From Saccharomonospora sp. CUA-673 (lineage in GTDB: Bacteria > Actinomycetota > Actinomycetes > Mycobacteriales > Pseudonocardiaceae), in NCBI RefSeq assembly GCF_001942305.1, contig NZ_MKKE01000006.1, forward strand, positions 1 to 64,000: DNA of 64,000 nt, read 5' to 3'. Of the stretch, positions 1-8,581 are shown piece by piece; within the stretch, counting starts at the first letter, position 1, and each line of letters opens with the position of its first letter. The notes below the pieces were generated by a model. It had not been told where the DNA came from, did no database searches, and saw only the letters and a list, made by a program, of their open reading frames with translations. The translations under genes and the position numbers were made by a program.

Positions 1-102
1 ATGGTCGCATCGAGCGCAGCCGCGCGTCAGCGCGTCGTTGGGGGGTGGTGGCCGGGCGACGGGCGGGCGCGACCATGGGGCCCTCGGGAGCTTCTGGCCG
101 GG
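1..102. terminator. Partial terminator-like hairpin downstream of the first gene
   Basis: Bases 1-8 (atggtcgc) can pair with 69-76 (gcgaccat). They are followed by ggggccctcgggagct, which ends about 10 bases beyond the stop codon of the leftward gene at 103. The same core lies in the complete hairpin at 36195-36241, so this looks like a terminator whose left arm is cut by the window edge. No gene is supported here; the rightward frame open from base 1 is antisense to the membrane protein. Confidence 0.4.
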
Positions 103-990
103 TCAGTCGGGGAGTTGGGCGGCGCGCTTGAGTTCCTCGCCGAGGTTCTCGCGGCGGATGCGCTGGTCCATGTAGAGGATGGCGGCGACGCCCGCGGCGA
201 ACGGCACGGTGACCGCCTGCGCGATGCCGTAGCCCAGCTCGCTCATGAACTGCTGGCCCGTCGACAGCTCGCCGTCGGCCGGCAGCATCATCGTGAAGAA
301 CATCTGGATGAACATGCCGACGACCGTCGTGATCACCAGCGCGAGCAGCAGGATGCCGAACACGCGCCACCACGAGCCGCTGACGAGGTTGAACGAGCGT
401 TTCATCGCGGCGCCGATCGTGCCGCGTTCCAGTACCAGTGCCGGCGTGGCCAGCGCGAGGAACACGTAGGCCACGATGCCCGGGATGATCAGCAGGAACG
501 TGCCGACCATCGTGATGAGCGAGACGAGCACCGTCAGCCCGAGCACGGCGGGCAGGCGCGGCTGGAACTCGGCCCACGCCTCGGCGAACGTGATCGGCTT
601 GCCGAGCACCGCGCGGCCGATGATGACCACGAGCAGGCCGGTCACCAGCGTCTGCGTCAGCAGCGACACCAGCAGGAGCGTCCCGTTGGCCGGCAGCGTG
701 TCGGCGAGCATCTGCTGCGCCTGCTCGGCCTGCTGCTCGACGGAGGCGTTGGGGTCGATCTGCTGCACGTCCGGCAGCAGGTACAGGTTGGCCAGGAACA
801 TGGCCACCGCGCCGACGAACGCCACCGCGGCGGACGTGCCGAACACGACGCCCGCGTACCGGCGCATCGTGTTCCAGGCGCCTTCGAAGATCTCGCCGAG
901 CCCCAGCGGACGCAGCGGGATCACGCCGGGCTGCTCGCCCTGGAAGCCGCCGCCCTGCGACGGATAACGGGGCAGGTCCGAATCGCTCAT
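103..990 (-). CDS. Polytopic membrane protein (glycerophosphodiester-phosphodiesterase-type membrane domain)
   Basis: 295 residues starting MSDSDLPRYP. A short acidic/proline N-terminus leads to the segment IRPLGLGEIFEGAWNTMRR-like (here VIPLRPLGLGEIFEGAW), typical of actinobacterial integral membrane proteins in which this amphipathic entry precedes six hydrophobic segments. Hydrophobic stretches are visible around residues 45-70, 120-145, 160-200 (LLIIPGIVAYVFLALATPAL) and 225-280. The product probably sits in the cytoplasmic membrane with no catalytic motif; its function is unknown. The longer frame to 2304 runs antisense through the metallopeptidase and was cut back to this ATG, which gives a family-like N-terminus. 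The gene is divergent from the metallopeptidase at 1093. Confidence 0.8.
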   Translation of the reverse strand: MSDSDLPRYPSQGGGFQGEQPGVIPLRPLGLGEIFEGAWNTMRRYAGVVFGTSAAVAFVGAVAMFLANLYLLPDVQQIDPNASVEQQAEQAQQMLADTLPANGTLLLVSLLTQTLVTGLLVVIIGRAVLGKPITFAEAWAEFQPRLPAVLGLTVLVSLITMVGTFLLIIPGIVAYVFLALATPALVLERGTIGAAMKRSFNLVSGSWWRVFGILLLALVITTVVGMFIQMFFTMMLPADGELSTGQQFMSELGYGIAQAVTVPFAAGVAAILYMDQRIRRENLGEELKRAAQLPD

Positions 991-1092
991 AACCGAAATC
1001 CTGCCATCCAATCCTGCCGCGAACCCGACGGGGCGGCCCGCGCGGTCGCTATGCTCACCGCGATACACCAGCAGCAGGGGGAGCCACGCCAC

Positions 1093-2406
1093 ATGACCCG
1101 ACCTCCGCACGGGCCCGGGCCCCATGGGCAGCACGGTCCCGGCCAGTACGGGCCCGGCCAACAGGGCCCCGGGCCGCACGGGCCGGGCTCGCAGGGGCCG
1201 GCAGGCGGGCCACCACCGCCCGCCGGGCCTCCGGGTCCTCCGGGTCCTCCGGGTCCTCCGGGTTCCCAGCCGCCCCCGCCACCGTGGTCCGGTCGGCCGG
1301 GACCTCCGCCCGGACAGCCTCCGGGCACGCCCTGGCACGGCGGTCACGGCGCTCCTGTCGGTCCGGGCGGCCCGCGGCGGCCGCCGAAGTCGAACGCACC
1401 GGTCGTGGCGGCCGCGCTCGGCGGGTTCGGCGTCGTGGTGCTGGTCGCGATCCTCACGGCGACCCTGGTGGGCGGCGATCCGCGGAACACGGCCGACCGC
1501 GAGGGCGGCGCACCCGTCCCACCGGCCACCGACACGTCGATCACGTCCTCCCCGAGCACGACGACCAGCACGTCCGAGACCACCACATCGAGTGAGACGT
1601 CGGAGACCGTCGAGCCGAGCATCATCACCTTCACCGAGGGCCCGGGCGGCGGTGAGGCCCCGACGTCGGGCGGCGAGAAGATCTACCGGCTCGCCGACCA
1701 CCCGCTGCTGCAGAACCCGGACAGCGGGTTGCGGGCGGTGCAGTGCTCGCTGCCGGGGTGGCAGAGCAACCCGCAGGCGGCCGAGGCCTTCCTGACGGCG
1801 GCCACCGACTGCCTGAACGACGCGTGGGGCACCCTGCTGCGCTCCCACGACCTGCCGTTCGAGGAACCGAACCTGCACTTCCCCGCGGGCACCTCGTACG
1901 AGACGACGACCTGCGGCACCCACGAGGTCAGCATGGCGAAGGCGGCGCTGTACTGCGCGAACAACCTCTACATGCCGTACCAGGGGCTGCAGGCAGACCG
2001 GTACGGCGACCGGCCGGGCGTGTACCTGGCGCTGCTGGCCCACGAGTACGGCCACCACGTGCAGTACGTGGCGGGCATCTTCGAGGCCGCCTGGCACCGG
2101 ATGAACGAGGCGGGCGGCCAGGGCAGCCCCGGCGCCGACGCCGTGTCGCGGCGGCTCGAGCTGCAGGCCCAGTGCTTCTCCGGCATGTTCATGGGCTCGC
2201 ACGTCGGGCGCAGCGGCCCGAACGGCGTGAACCAGACGATGCTCGACCAGGCCTGGTACGACCAGGAGACCCGCGGCGACGGCACGTCCGGCACCACCGA
2301 CCACGGGTCCAACGCCAACTACTCGGCCTGGTGGCAGCAGGGCAGCCGCGACAACCGCCTCCAGCAGTGCAACACGTGGAACGCCGACGAGGGCAGCGTG
2401 TCCTGA
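1093..2406 (+). CDS. Neutral zinc metallopeptidase (YpfJ/KPN_02809 family), membrane anchored, copy 1
   Basis: 437 residues. A long Pro/Gly-rich cytoplasmic N-terminus (residues 1-100, with Pro-Pro-Gly repeats) precedes one membrane segment (about 103-127), a Ser/Thr-rich linker and an extracellular peptidase domain. The zinc motif HEYGHH starts at residue 317. The conserved downstream glutamate region (RRLELQAQCFSGMF) and the tail SGTTDHGSNANY are both present. ATG 1093 is preceded by a gggggag ribosome site 9-15 bases upstream; the frame open back to base 1 is antisense noise. A paralogue follows at 2504. Substrate is unknown; the family is thought to be secreted or surface metalloproteases. 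Confidence 0.88.
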   Translation: MTRPPHGPGPHGQHGPGQYGPGQQGPGPHGPGSQGPAGGPPPPAGPPGPPGPPGPPGSQPPPPPWSGRPGPPPGQPPGTPWHGGHGAPVGPGGPRRPPKSNAPVVAAALGGFGVVVLVAILTATLVGGDPRNTADREGGAPVPPATDTSITSSPSTTTSTSETTTSSETSETVEPSIITFTEGPGGGEAPTSGGEKIYRLADHPLLQNPDSGLRAVQCSLPGWQSNPQAAEAFLTAATDCLNDAWGTLLRSHDLPFEEPNLHFPAGTSYETTTCGTHEVSMAKAALYCANNLYMPYQGLQADRYGDRPGVYLALLAHEYGHHVQYVAGIFEAAWHRMNEAGGQGSPGADAVSRRLELQAQCFSGMFMGSHVGRSGPNGVNQTMLDQAWYDQETRGDGTSGTTDHGSNANYSAWWQQGSRDNRLQQCNTWNADEGSVS

Positions 2407-2503
2407 CCGGCCGGGTTGCCGGGGTGCGGGTTGCTGAGGGTGCCGGGCCCGCGGCGGGCGTCGCTATGCTGAGCGGGCCCCAGCAGCGAGGTTCGTAGGC
2501 GAC

Positions 2504-3496
2504 ATGACCCCATCCCCGCAGGACCCGGCCGACGAGACCGGCGGTTCCGGCCCCGACGGCGACGAGGCTGCCGACACCGGCGGCCCGGCCCCGCGCCGGG
2601 CACGGTCGAGCGCGCCCGCGACGATCTTCGCGCTGGCCGGGTTCGCCCTGATCGGCCTGGCGGGCGTGCTGGTCGTGAGCCTGCTGACCCCGCCTGCGCA
2701 GAACAACGAGGGCGGCGCGTCGGCGGGCGGTGGCACGCCGCAGTCGCCGACGACGACCGAGACCGTGCCCGACGACGTCCGGGCGATCGGCGACCGGCCG
2801 TTGATGCGCGACCCGGACGCCGGGTTGCAGGCCGTTCCGTGTTCACTGCCGCCGTGGCGCAGCAACCCCGAGGGTGCCGAGCTGTTCTTCACCGCGGCCA
2901 CGGAGTGTCTGAACCGCGCGTGGGAGCCGTTCCTGCGCCAGTACGACCTGCCGTTCCGCGAGCCGACGCTGCACTTCCCCGACGGCCAGGCGTTCCGGAC
3001 GCCGTGCGGCGACATCCGCGTCGACGTCACGACCGCGGCGTACTACTGCAACGACAACCTGTACGTGCCGTTCTCCGGACTGCAGACCGAGTACTACGGC
3101 GACCAGCCGGGCATCTACCTCGCGGTGATCGCGCACGAGTACGGCCACCACGTGCAGGAGGTCGCGGGGATCATGGACGCGGTGTGGGAGCACATCAACG
3201 CCGCGGGCGAGGGCACCGACGAGGGTCAGGAGCTCTCCCGCCGCCGTGAGCTGCAGGCCCAGTGCTTCTCGGGCATGTTCATGGGCGCGCACACCGAGCG
3301 CAGCGGTCCGAACGGCGTCACGCAGCAGATGTTCGACACCGCCTGGTACGACCAGGACACCCGCGGCGACGACACGTCGGGCACCACCGACCACGGCTCC
3401 AATGCCAACTACGCGTCGTGGTGGCGAGCGGGCGCCGAGTCGAACCGCATCGTCGACTGCGACACCTTCTCCGCGAAACCCTCCGCCGTCTCGTAG
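2504..3496 (+). CDS. Neutral zinc metallopeptidase, copy 2
   Basis: 330 residues, a shorter paralogue of the gene before it. A charged N-terminus without the Pro/Gly repeats precedes one membrane segment at about 43-66 (IFALAGFALIGLAGVLVVSLL) and then the same extracellular domain. HEYGHH starts at residue 211, followed by RRRELQAQCFSGMFMG and WYDQDTRGDDTSGTTDHGSNANY. It lies 97 bases after copy 1, so it is a tandem duplication. Cysteine pairs are conserved between the copies (CSLPPW, ATECL, TPCGD), as expected for disulfides outside the membrane. ATG 2504 follows a short purine stretch. Confidence 0.88.
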   Translation: MTPSPQDPADETGGSGPDGDEAADTGGPAPRRARSSAPATIFALAGFALIGLAGVLVVSLLTPPAQNNEGGASAGGGTPQSPTTTETVPDDVRAIGDRPLMRDPDAGLQAVPCSLPPWRSNPEGAELFFTAATECLNRAWEPFLRQYDLPFREPTLHFPDGQAFRTPCGDIRVDVTTAAYYCNDNLYVPFSGLQTEYYGDQPGIYLAVIAHEYGHHVQEVAGIMDAVWEHINAAGEGTDEGQELSRRRELQAQCFSGMFMGAHTERSGPNGVTQQMFDTAWYDQDTRGDDTSGTTDHGSNANYASWWRAGAESNRIVDCDTFSAKPSAVS

Positions 3497-3512
3497 AGCT
3501 CCCGAGGGCATG
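3496..3512. terminator. Core of a recurring stop-proximal element
   Basis: agctcccgagggc begins one base after the TAG of the second metallopeptidase, between convergent genes. The same core, AGCTCCCRAGGGC in gene orientation, follows the stop codons of the genes ending at 103 and 36259. No complete hairpin is visible at this copy. Confidence 0.3.
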
Positions 3513-3514
3513 TG

Positions 3515-3976
3515 TCAGACGGCGATGCGGGGGCCTCGGACCACCAGGAACGAGTAGACGCCGCCTGCGGCGCAGCTGAGCACGAGCAACGCCATGCCGA
3601 GCGGCCTGCCCAGGTCGCCCATGCCGGTGTGGGTGGCGGCGAGTTGCACGTCCAGCGGTCCCTCGGGGATCTCGGCGGGCACGGTGATCTCCACCTGCTC
3701 ACCCTGGTCGTAGCCGCAGCCGCTGAGGGTGCCCTCGTGGGTGGCGCCGTCGGCGCGGAACTGCACGGTCTGCTCGGCGTTCGGGTTGGTGCAGTCGGCG
3801 GGCACGGTGACGGTGGCCTGCACGTTACGTTCCTCGGCGCCGCCGGACGTGGCGAACAGCGACGGACCCCAGAGCCACACCAGGGCCGTGATCAGGATGC
3901 CGACCGCACCGGCCACGCCGATGGCCTTCCATCCGACCACGAACACCCGTCTGTCCGATTCTGCTTCTCGCCGCAC
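3515..3976 (-). CDS. Small two-pass membrane protein with extracellular domain, function unknown
   Basis: 153 residues. An Arg/Glu-rich start is followed by a membrane segment at about 18-37 (AIGVAGAVGILITALVWLW). An extracellular beta-rich domain has two cysteines (DCTN and SGCGYD), and a second membrane segment lies at about 122-145 (LGMALLVLSCAAGGVYSFLVV). There is no catalytic motif. It converges with the metallopeptidases and is separated from the K+ channel by about 140 bases. I do not recognise the family. The reading is supported by codon bias and a clean hydrophobicity pattern. Confidence 0.65.
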   Translation of the reverse strand: MRREAESDRRVFVVGWKAIGVAGAVGILITALVWLWGPSLFATSGGAEERNVQATVTVPADCTNPNAEQTVQFRADGATHEGTLSGCGYDQGEQVEITVPAEIPEGPLDVQLAATHTGMGDLGRPLGMALLVLSCAAGGVYSFLVVRGPRIAV

Positions 3977-4113
3977 GGAACCAATCGTGCCAGGTCTGTC
4001 GGCACCGGCCCAGATAACCGGCGGAAGCCAACATCACAGTGCTTCCGAAGTGCACCCGAACAGTGATCTCGGCCCGAATCTCCGGCCGCAGGGCCGCCCG
4101 GCGTCAGTCCTCG

Positions 4114-5186
4114 TCAGTCCTCGTCGTCCGCTCGTCCCGTGTGCCGGACGTACAGGATCCGGTCGCCGGGTTCGATCGCATCGGCCTCGGGCGCATCCAC
4201 CCGATAGAGGTGCCCCGCACGGACGAGGCCGAGGACGGTGTCGGGCAGGTGCCGCGGCGAGCCGCCCTCCTCCGCGCGGGTGACGGGCCGTTCGGCGATC
4301 GCCAGTCCGGTCTCGGGGGTGAGCAGGTCCTCGACCATGTCGACCACGAGCGGGGTCCGGGTGGCCATGCCGAGCAGCCGCCCCGCCGTCTCGCTCGAGA
4401 CGACGACCTGGTCGGCGCCGGACTGTTTGAGCAGGTGCACGTTCTCCGCCTCGCGGACGGAGGCGAGGATGACGGCCTTCGGGGCGAGTTCGCGTGCGGT
4501 GAGGGTGACCAGCACGGCCGTGTCGTCGCGGTTCGGCGCGATCACCACCGATTTGGCCCGCGGCACGCCGGCGACCCGCAGCACGTCGGCGCGGGTGGCG
4601 CTGCCGTGCACGGTGATCAGCCCCAGCGCGCTGGCCGCGTCGAGCGACTGCTGGTCGGTGTCGACGACCACCACCTGGTTCGCCGGCACCTCCTGCTCGG
4701 CCATCAGGGCGTTGATCGCCGACCGACCCTTGGTGCCGTAGCCGACGACCACCACATGATCGCGCACCTTGTTCCTCCACTTCTCGATCCGCAGCGCCTG
4801 CCGGGAACGTTCGGTCAGCACCTCCAGTGTGGTGCCGACCAGGACGATCAGGAACGCCACCCGCAGCGGCGTGATGACGACGACGTTCACCAGCCGTGCG
4901 GTGTCGGTGACCGGGGCGATGTCGCCGTATCCGGTCGTCGACAGCGACACCGTCGCGTAGTAGGCGGCGTCGAGGAACGAGATCTCGCCGCCGGTCGAGT
5001 CGGTGTAGCCGTCGCGGCCGAGGTACACGATGACCACGGCCGCGAACAGGAAGAACAGCGCACCCAGGATGCGTCGGCTGATCGCCCGCAGCGGCTGATC
5101 TTCGATTCCGGCATCCGGAGGACGCCGACGAGTGCGTGGGCCGGTTGGTCGGGCAACGGCCGCTGCCGCAGCAGTCCCTTGATCAC
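4114..5186 (-). CDS. K+ channel with RCK/TrkA-N domain (Rv3200c-like), apparent -1 frameshift
   Basis: A two-helix pore and a cytoplasmic NAD-binding regulatory domain. The selectivity filter STTGYGD, the second helix (LVNVVVITPLRVAFLIVLVG) and the Rossmann motif VVVGYGTKG are clear, and a TrkA-C-like region ends the protein. The family-like N-terminus starts at GTG 5186 (VIKGLLRQRPLPDQPAHALVG), 12 bases after the adnB stop. It is in a different frame from the first helix (RAISRRILGALFFLF). The switch lies near 5103-5108, and one added base gives 357 residues in one frame. Without it, initiation would have to be internal. It is probably co-transcribed with adnAB, as in mycobacteria. Confidence 0.8.
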
Positions 5187-5197
5187 GCTGGGAAACC

Positions 5198-8100
5198 CTA
5201 GCCGTTCGACTCCACCGATCGCAGCAACGCGCGCAGTCCGGCGGCGTCGAGCAGGTCGACCGGTCGGGCGGTGTGGTCGTGGCGCACGTAGTGGAACGCC
5301 GCCCGCACGCGCTCGAGCGGCGCGCCGGTGAGCCCCGCCCACGCCAGGCGGTAGGCGGCGAGCTGCACCGACAGCGACGTCATGGCGCCGTCGTCGGGGA
5401 CCGCTCCGGTCTTCCAGTCGACGACGGTCCAGCTGCCGTCGGGTTCGGCGAACACGGCGTCCATGCGGCCCCGCACGGTGACGCCGTCGATGACCGTGGA
5501 GAAGGGCACCTCGACGTCGTGGGGCGTGCGGTGGGCCCATTCGCTGCGTTCGAACGCCTCCTGCAGCGCGTCCAGTTCGGCGTCGGGTGCCTCGCCGACG
5601 TCGGCGGCGCCGGGCAGGTCGTCGATCTCGAGCAGCCGTTGTCCGGCGAACCGGCGTTCCAGCCAGCCGTGGAAGGCCGTGCCGCGCCGGGCGTAGGCGT
5701 TCGGCGGGAACGGCAGCGGACGACGCAGCCTGCGGGCCAGTTCGGCGGGACGGCCGGCCAGTTCGACCAGTTGGCTGACCGACAGCTGCCCCGGCAGCGG
5801 GATGTCCTCGGTGCGTCCCGACGCGCGTTCCCGTTCGGCCAGCAGGACGTCGGTGTCGGCCGCCCACCCCTCGGGATCCGGGTCGGCGGCGTCCGGGTCA
5901 TCCGCGTCGGGGGCATCCGGGTCGACGGGCTCGGCGGGCTCGGCGGGCTCGACCGGTTCGCCGCCGAGGGGCAGCGCGAGCTGGTCGGACTCGGGACCGG
6001 CCGCCACGGGCCTGGCGATCTCGGCGAGCACGGCCCGCGCGCCCTCGTCGACGGCGTCCCGGCGCCCGCCCAGCGGGTCGGCGGGCCACTGCACGGGAGC
6101 CTCGCCCGCGCCGTCGCCGACGAGCGGGTTCTCGGCGTCCTCGTCGGGTTGCTCGGCCCACGTGGTGACCGTGCCGATCTGCTCGCCTGTCTCCTCGGCG
6201 GCGCCGATCGTCTCGACGACCTCGGTGAAGAACTCGGAGGGGCCCTTCGGTTTCGTGCCGCTCTCGCCCCACCAGTGCGCGGACAGCAGCAGATGCCGTT
6301 CGCTGCGGGTCAGGGCGACGTAGCAGAGGCGGCGTTCCTCCTCGGCGTGCCGTTCGGCGAACGCGGCCTCGTGCTCCTTGCAGGCCTCGACGATCTCCTT
6401 GCGGTTCTCGTCGCCGTGCAGGCGCAATTCGGGCAGGTCCTGGCTGTCGCCGCGCAGCGCGGCGGGCAGGTCGGTGACGGTCCGCAGCCACGACGAGGTG
6501 CGCCGGTCGCCGGGGAACACCCCCTTGACCAGGTGCGGCACGGCGACGACCTGCCATTCGAGGCCCTTCGCCGAGTGCACGGTGAGCACCTGCACCCGGT
6601 CGGCGGCGACCTCGACCTCGCCCGGCGGCAGTCCGTCCTCGGCGTGTTCGGCGGTGGCCAGGTAGTCCACGAAGGACAGCAGCGTCCCGGTGGGCGAGTT
6701 CTCGGCGTACTCGGTGACGACGTCGGCGAACGCGTCGAGATGCGCCCGGCCCGCGCCGCCCGGCCGGGCCATCGCCTCGACGTCGAGCAGCAGCGTGCGT
6801 TCGACGTCGGCGACCAGTTCCGGCAGCGGCTGGTCGAGCCTGCGGCGCAGCACGCCCAGTTCCTTGCTCAACCGCGTGATCCGCGCGTAGCCCTCGGCCG
6901 AATAACGGGAGGCGTCGCCGGGGTCGTCGAGGGCGTCGATGAGCCCGGCCTGTTCGGCGCGTTCGGCGACGATCTCGTCGGCGGCGGCCGACAGTTCGCC
7001 CGCCCGGCGCCACAGCGCGCCGAGGTCGGCGGCCGCGAGGCGCCACCGCGCACCGGTCAACAGCCGCGCGGACGCGGTTCCGGACAACGGTTCGGCCAGC
7101 ACCCGCAACGTCGCCACGAGGTCGGCGACCTCGGGTTCCTCCAGCAGTCCGCCGAGTCCGACGACCTCGACGGGCAGGCCGCGCGCCCGCAGCTCGCCCG
7201 CGATGGGCGCCATGTCGGCCCTGCGGCGCACGAGCACGGCCGCGGTCGGCGGTGTGCCGTGGGCGTCCCGGTCGGCGTACCAGATGGCGGCGAGCTCGTC
7301 GGCCAGCCAGCCGCGTTCCTGCCGCACGTCGGTGGTGAGTCCACATCGGACGTCGGCGGGTGGGGCGCCGTCCTTGGCACGCAACCGCTGCACGCCGAGC
7401 CCGCCCGCGCGGAGCGGTTCGGCGACGGCGTTGGCGAGCGTGAGCACCTCCGGCGGATTCCGGAAGCTGGTGAGCATGCCGTACTCGCGGGCGGGCACCG
7501 CCTCGCCCGTCACCGCCGAGCGGCGGGGGAAGTCGGTCGTGAACCGGGGCAGGTTCGCCGCGCTCGCCCCGCGCCAGCCGTAGATCGCCTGCGCCGGATC
7601 GCCCACCGCCGTGACGGGCAGCGGACCGGCGGAGCCCACTGTCTCGGACTCGGTTCCCGTGCCTCCGAAGAGCGAGCGCAGCAGCACCCGTTGCGCGTGC
7701 CCGGTGTCCTGGTACTCGTCGAGCAGCACGGCCCCGTAGCGCTCCCGCTCCCCCGCGACGACCTCCGGATGTCCCGCGGCGAGCCGGGCGGCCAGTGACA
7801 TCTGGTCGGCGAAGTCGAGCGCACCCTCGGCGCGTTTGCGCTGCCGGTAGGCCTCCACGAGCGGCAACAGGGCGAGCCGGAACCGTTGCCGCTGCAGGAT
7901 GGTCGTCAGGTCGACGGGCAGGTTCGCGCGCTGCCCCTTGGCGCGCGGCGCGTTCTCGACGATGCCGCACAGCCGCTCGGTGTACTCGCGCAGCCGCTCC
8001 GGATCGACGAGATGCTCGCCGAGTTCCCCGGTCAGGCCGAGCAGGTGCTGCGTGACCGTCGGCGGCACGAGGTCGGTGTCGAGGTCGTGGTCCCATGTGG

Positions 8101-8581
8101 ACACCACGCGGTGCGCCAGCTGCCACGACGCCGTCTCCGACAACAGCCGCGCGCCGGGTTGCACCGGCAACCGCAGACCGTGCTCGCCGAGCAGCCGTCC
8201 CGCGTAGGCGTGGTAGGTCAGCACGGTCGGTTCGCCGGCCAGCACCGACGCGCGCCGCGATCCGCCCGGGTCGATGCGGTCGAGCAACGTCGATCCGGCC
8301 AGCACCCGCAGTCGCGCGCGCACGCGGTCGGCGAGCTGACGCGCGGCCTTGCGCGTGAACGTCAGGCCCAGCACGCGTTCCGGCGTCACCAGGCCGTTGG
8401 CGACGAGCCACACGACGCGCGCCGCCATCGTCTCGGTCTTGCCCGCTCCCGCGCCCGCGACGACGAGCGAGGGCTCGGGCTGCGCGGCGACGACGGCGGC
8501 CTGCTCGTCGGTCGGGGTCGGCAGTCCGAGCGCGTTCGCGACCTCGGCCGGACTGACCAGGGTGGTGGCCGGTTCGTTCAC
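5198..8581 (-). CDS. adnB: AdnB-like UvrD-family helicase with C-terminal RecB-type nuclease
   Basis: 1127 residues. In mycobacteria AdnB is the lead motor of the AdnAB helicase-nuclease, which resects double-strand ends. Walker A (AGAGAGKT) lies at 42-49, motif II is LLDEYQDT, and motif VI-type VALTRSERHLLL follows a motif V-like VHSAKGLEW. The nuclease motif VVDWKTG (Asp1054, Lys1056) and QLAAY near the C-terminus complete the RecB-like domain. An acidic, proline-rich linker (EPAEPAEPVDPD) separates motor and nuclease. GTG 8581 overlaps the adnA stop (GTGA), so translation is coupled. The longer frame to 9919 is antisense-like sequence inside adnA. Confidence 0.9.
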   Translation of the reverse strand: MNEPATTLVSPAEVANALGLPTPTDEQAAVVAAQPEPSLVVAGAGAGKTETMAARVVWLVANGLVTPERVLGLTFTRKAARQLADRVRARLRVLAGSTLLDRIDPGGSRRASVLAGEPTVLTYHAYAGRLLGEHGLRLPVQPGARLLSETASWQLAHRVVSTWDHDLDTDLVPPTVTQHLLGLTGELGEHLVDPERLREYTERLCGIVENAPRAKGQRANLPVDLTTILQRQRFRLALLPLVEAYRQRKRAEGALDFADQMSLAARLAAGHPEVVAGERERYGAVLLDEYQDTGHAQRVLLRSLFGGTGTESETVGSAGPLPVTAVGDPAQAIYGWRGASAANLPRFTTDFPRRSAVTGEAVPAREYGMLTSFRNPPEVLTLANAVAEPLRAGGLGVQRLRAKDGAPPADVRCGLTTDVRQERGWLADELAAIWYADRDAHGTPPTAAVLVRRRADMAPIAGELRARGLPVEVVGLGGLLEEPEVADLVATLRVLAEPLSGTASARLLTGARWRLAAADLGALWRRAGELSAAADEIVAERAEQAGLIDALDDPGDASRYSAEGYARITRLSKELGVLRRRLDQPLPELVADVERTLLLDVEAMARPGGAGRAHLDAFADVVTEYAENSPTGTLLSFVDYLATAEHAEDGLPPGEVEVAADRVQVLTVHSAKGLEWQVVAVPHLVKGVFPGDRRTSSWLRTVTDLPAALRGDSQDLPELRLHGDENRKEIVEACKEHEAAFAERHAEEERRLCYVALTRSERHLLLSAHWWGESGTKPKGPSEFFTEVVETIGAAEETGEQIGTVTTWAEQPDEDAENPLVGDGAGEAPVQWPADPLGGRRDAVDEGARAVLAEIARPVAAGPESDQLALPLGGEPVEPAEPAEPVDPDAPDADDPDAADPDPEGWAADTDVLLAERERASGRTEDIPLPGQLSVSQLVELAGRPAELARRLRRPLPFPPNAYARRGTAFHGWLERRFAGQRLLEIDDLPGAADVGEAPDAELDALQEAFERSEWAHRTPHDVEVPFSTVIDGVTVRGRMDAVFAEPDGSWTVVDWKTGAVPDDGAMTSLSVQLAAYRLAWAGLTGAPLERVRAAFHYVRHDHTARPVDLLDAAGLRALLRSVESNG

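Noticed and set aside
1..1092. The rightward frame open from base 1 as an 801-residue protein.
   Set aside because: Before ATG 1093 the translation is Arg/Glu/His-rich and antisense to a clear membrane protein; the metallopeptidase has its own ribosome site.
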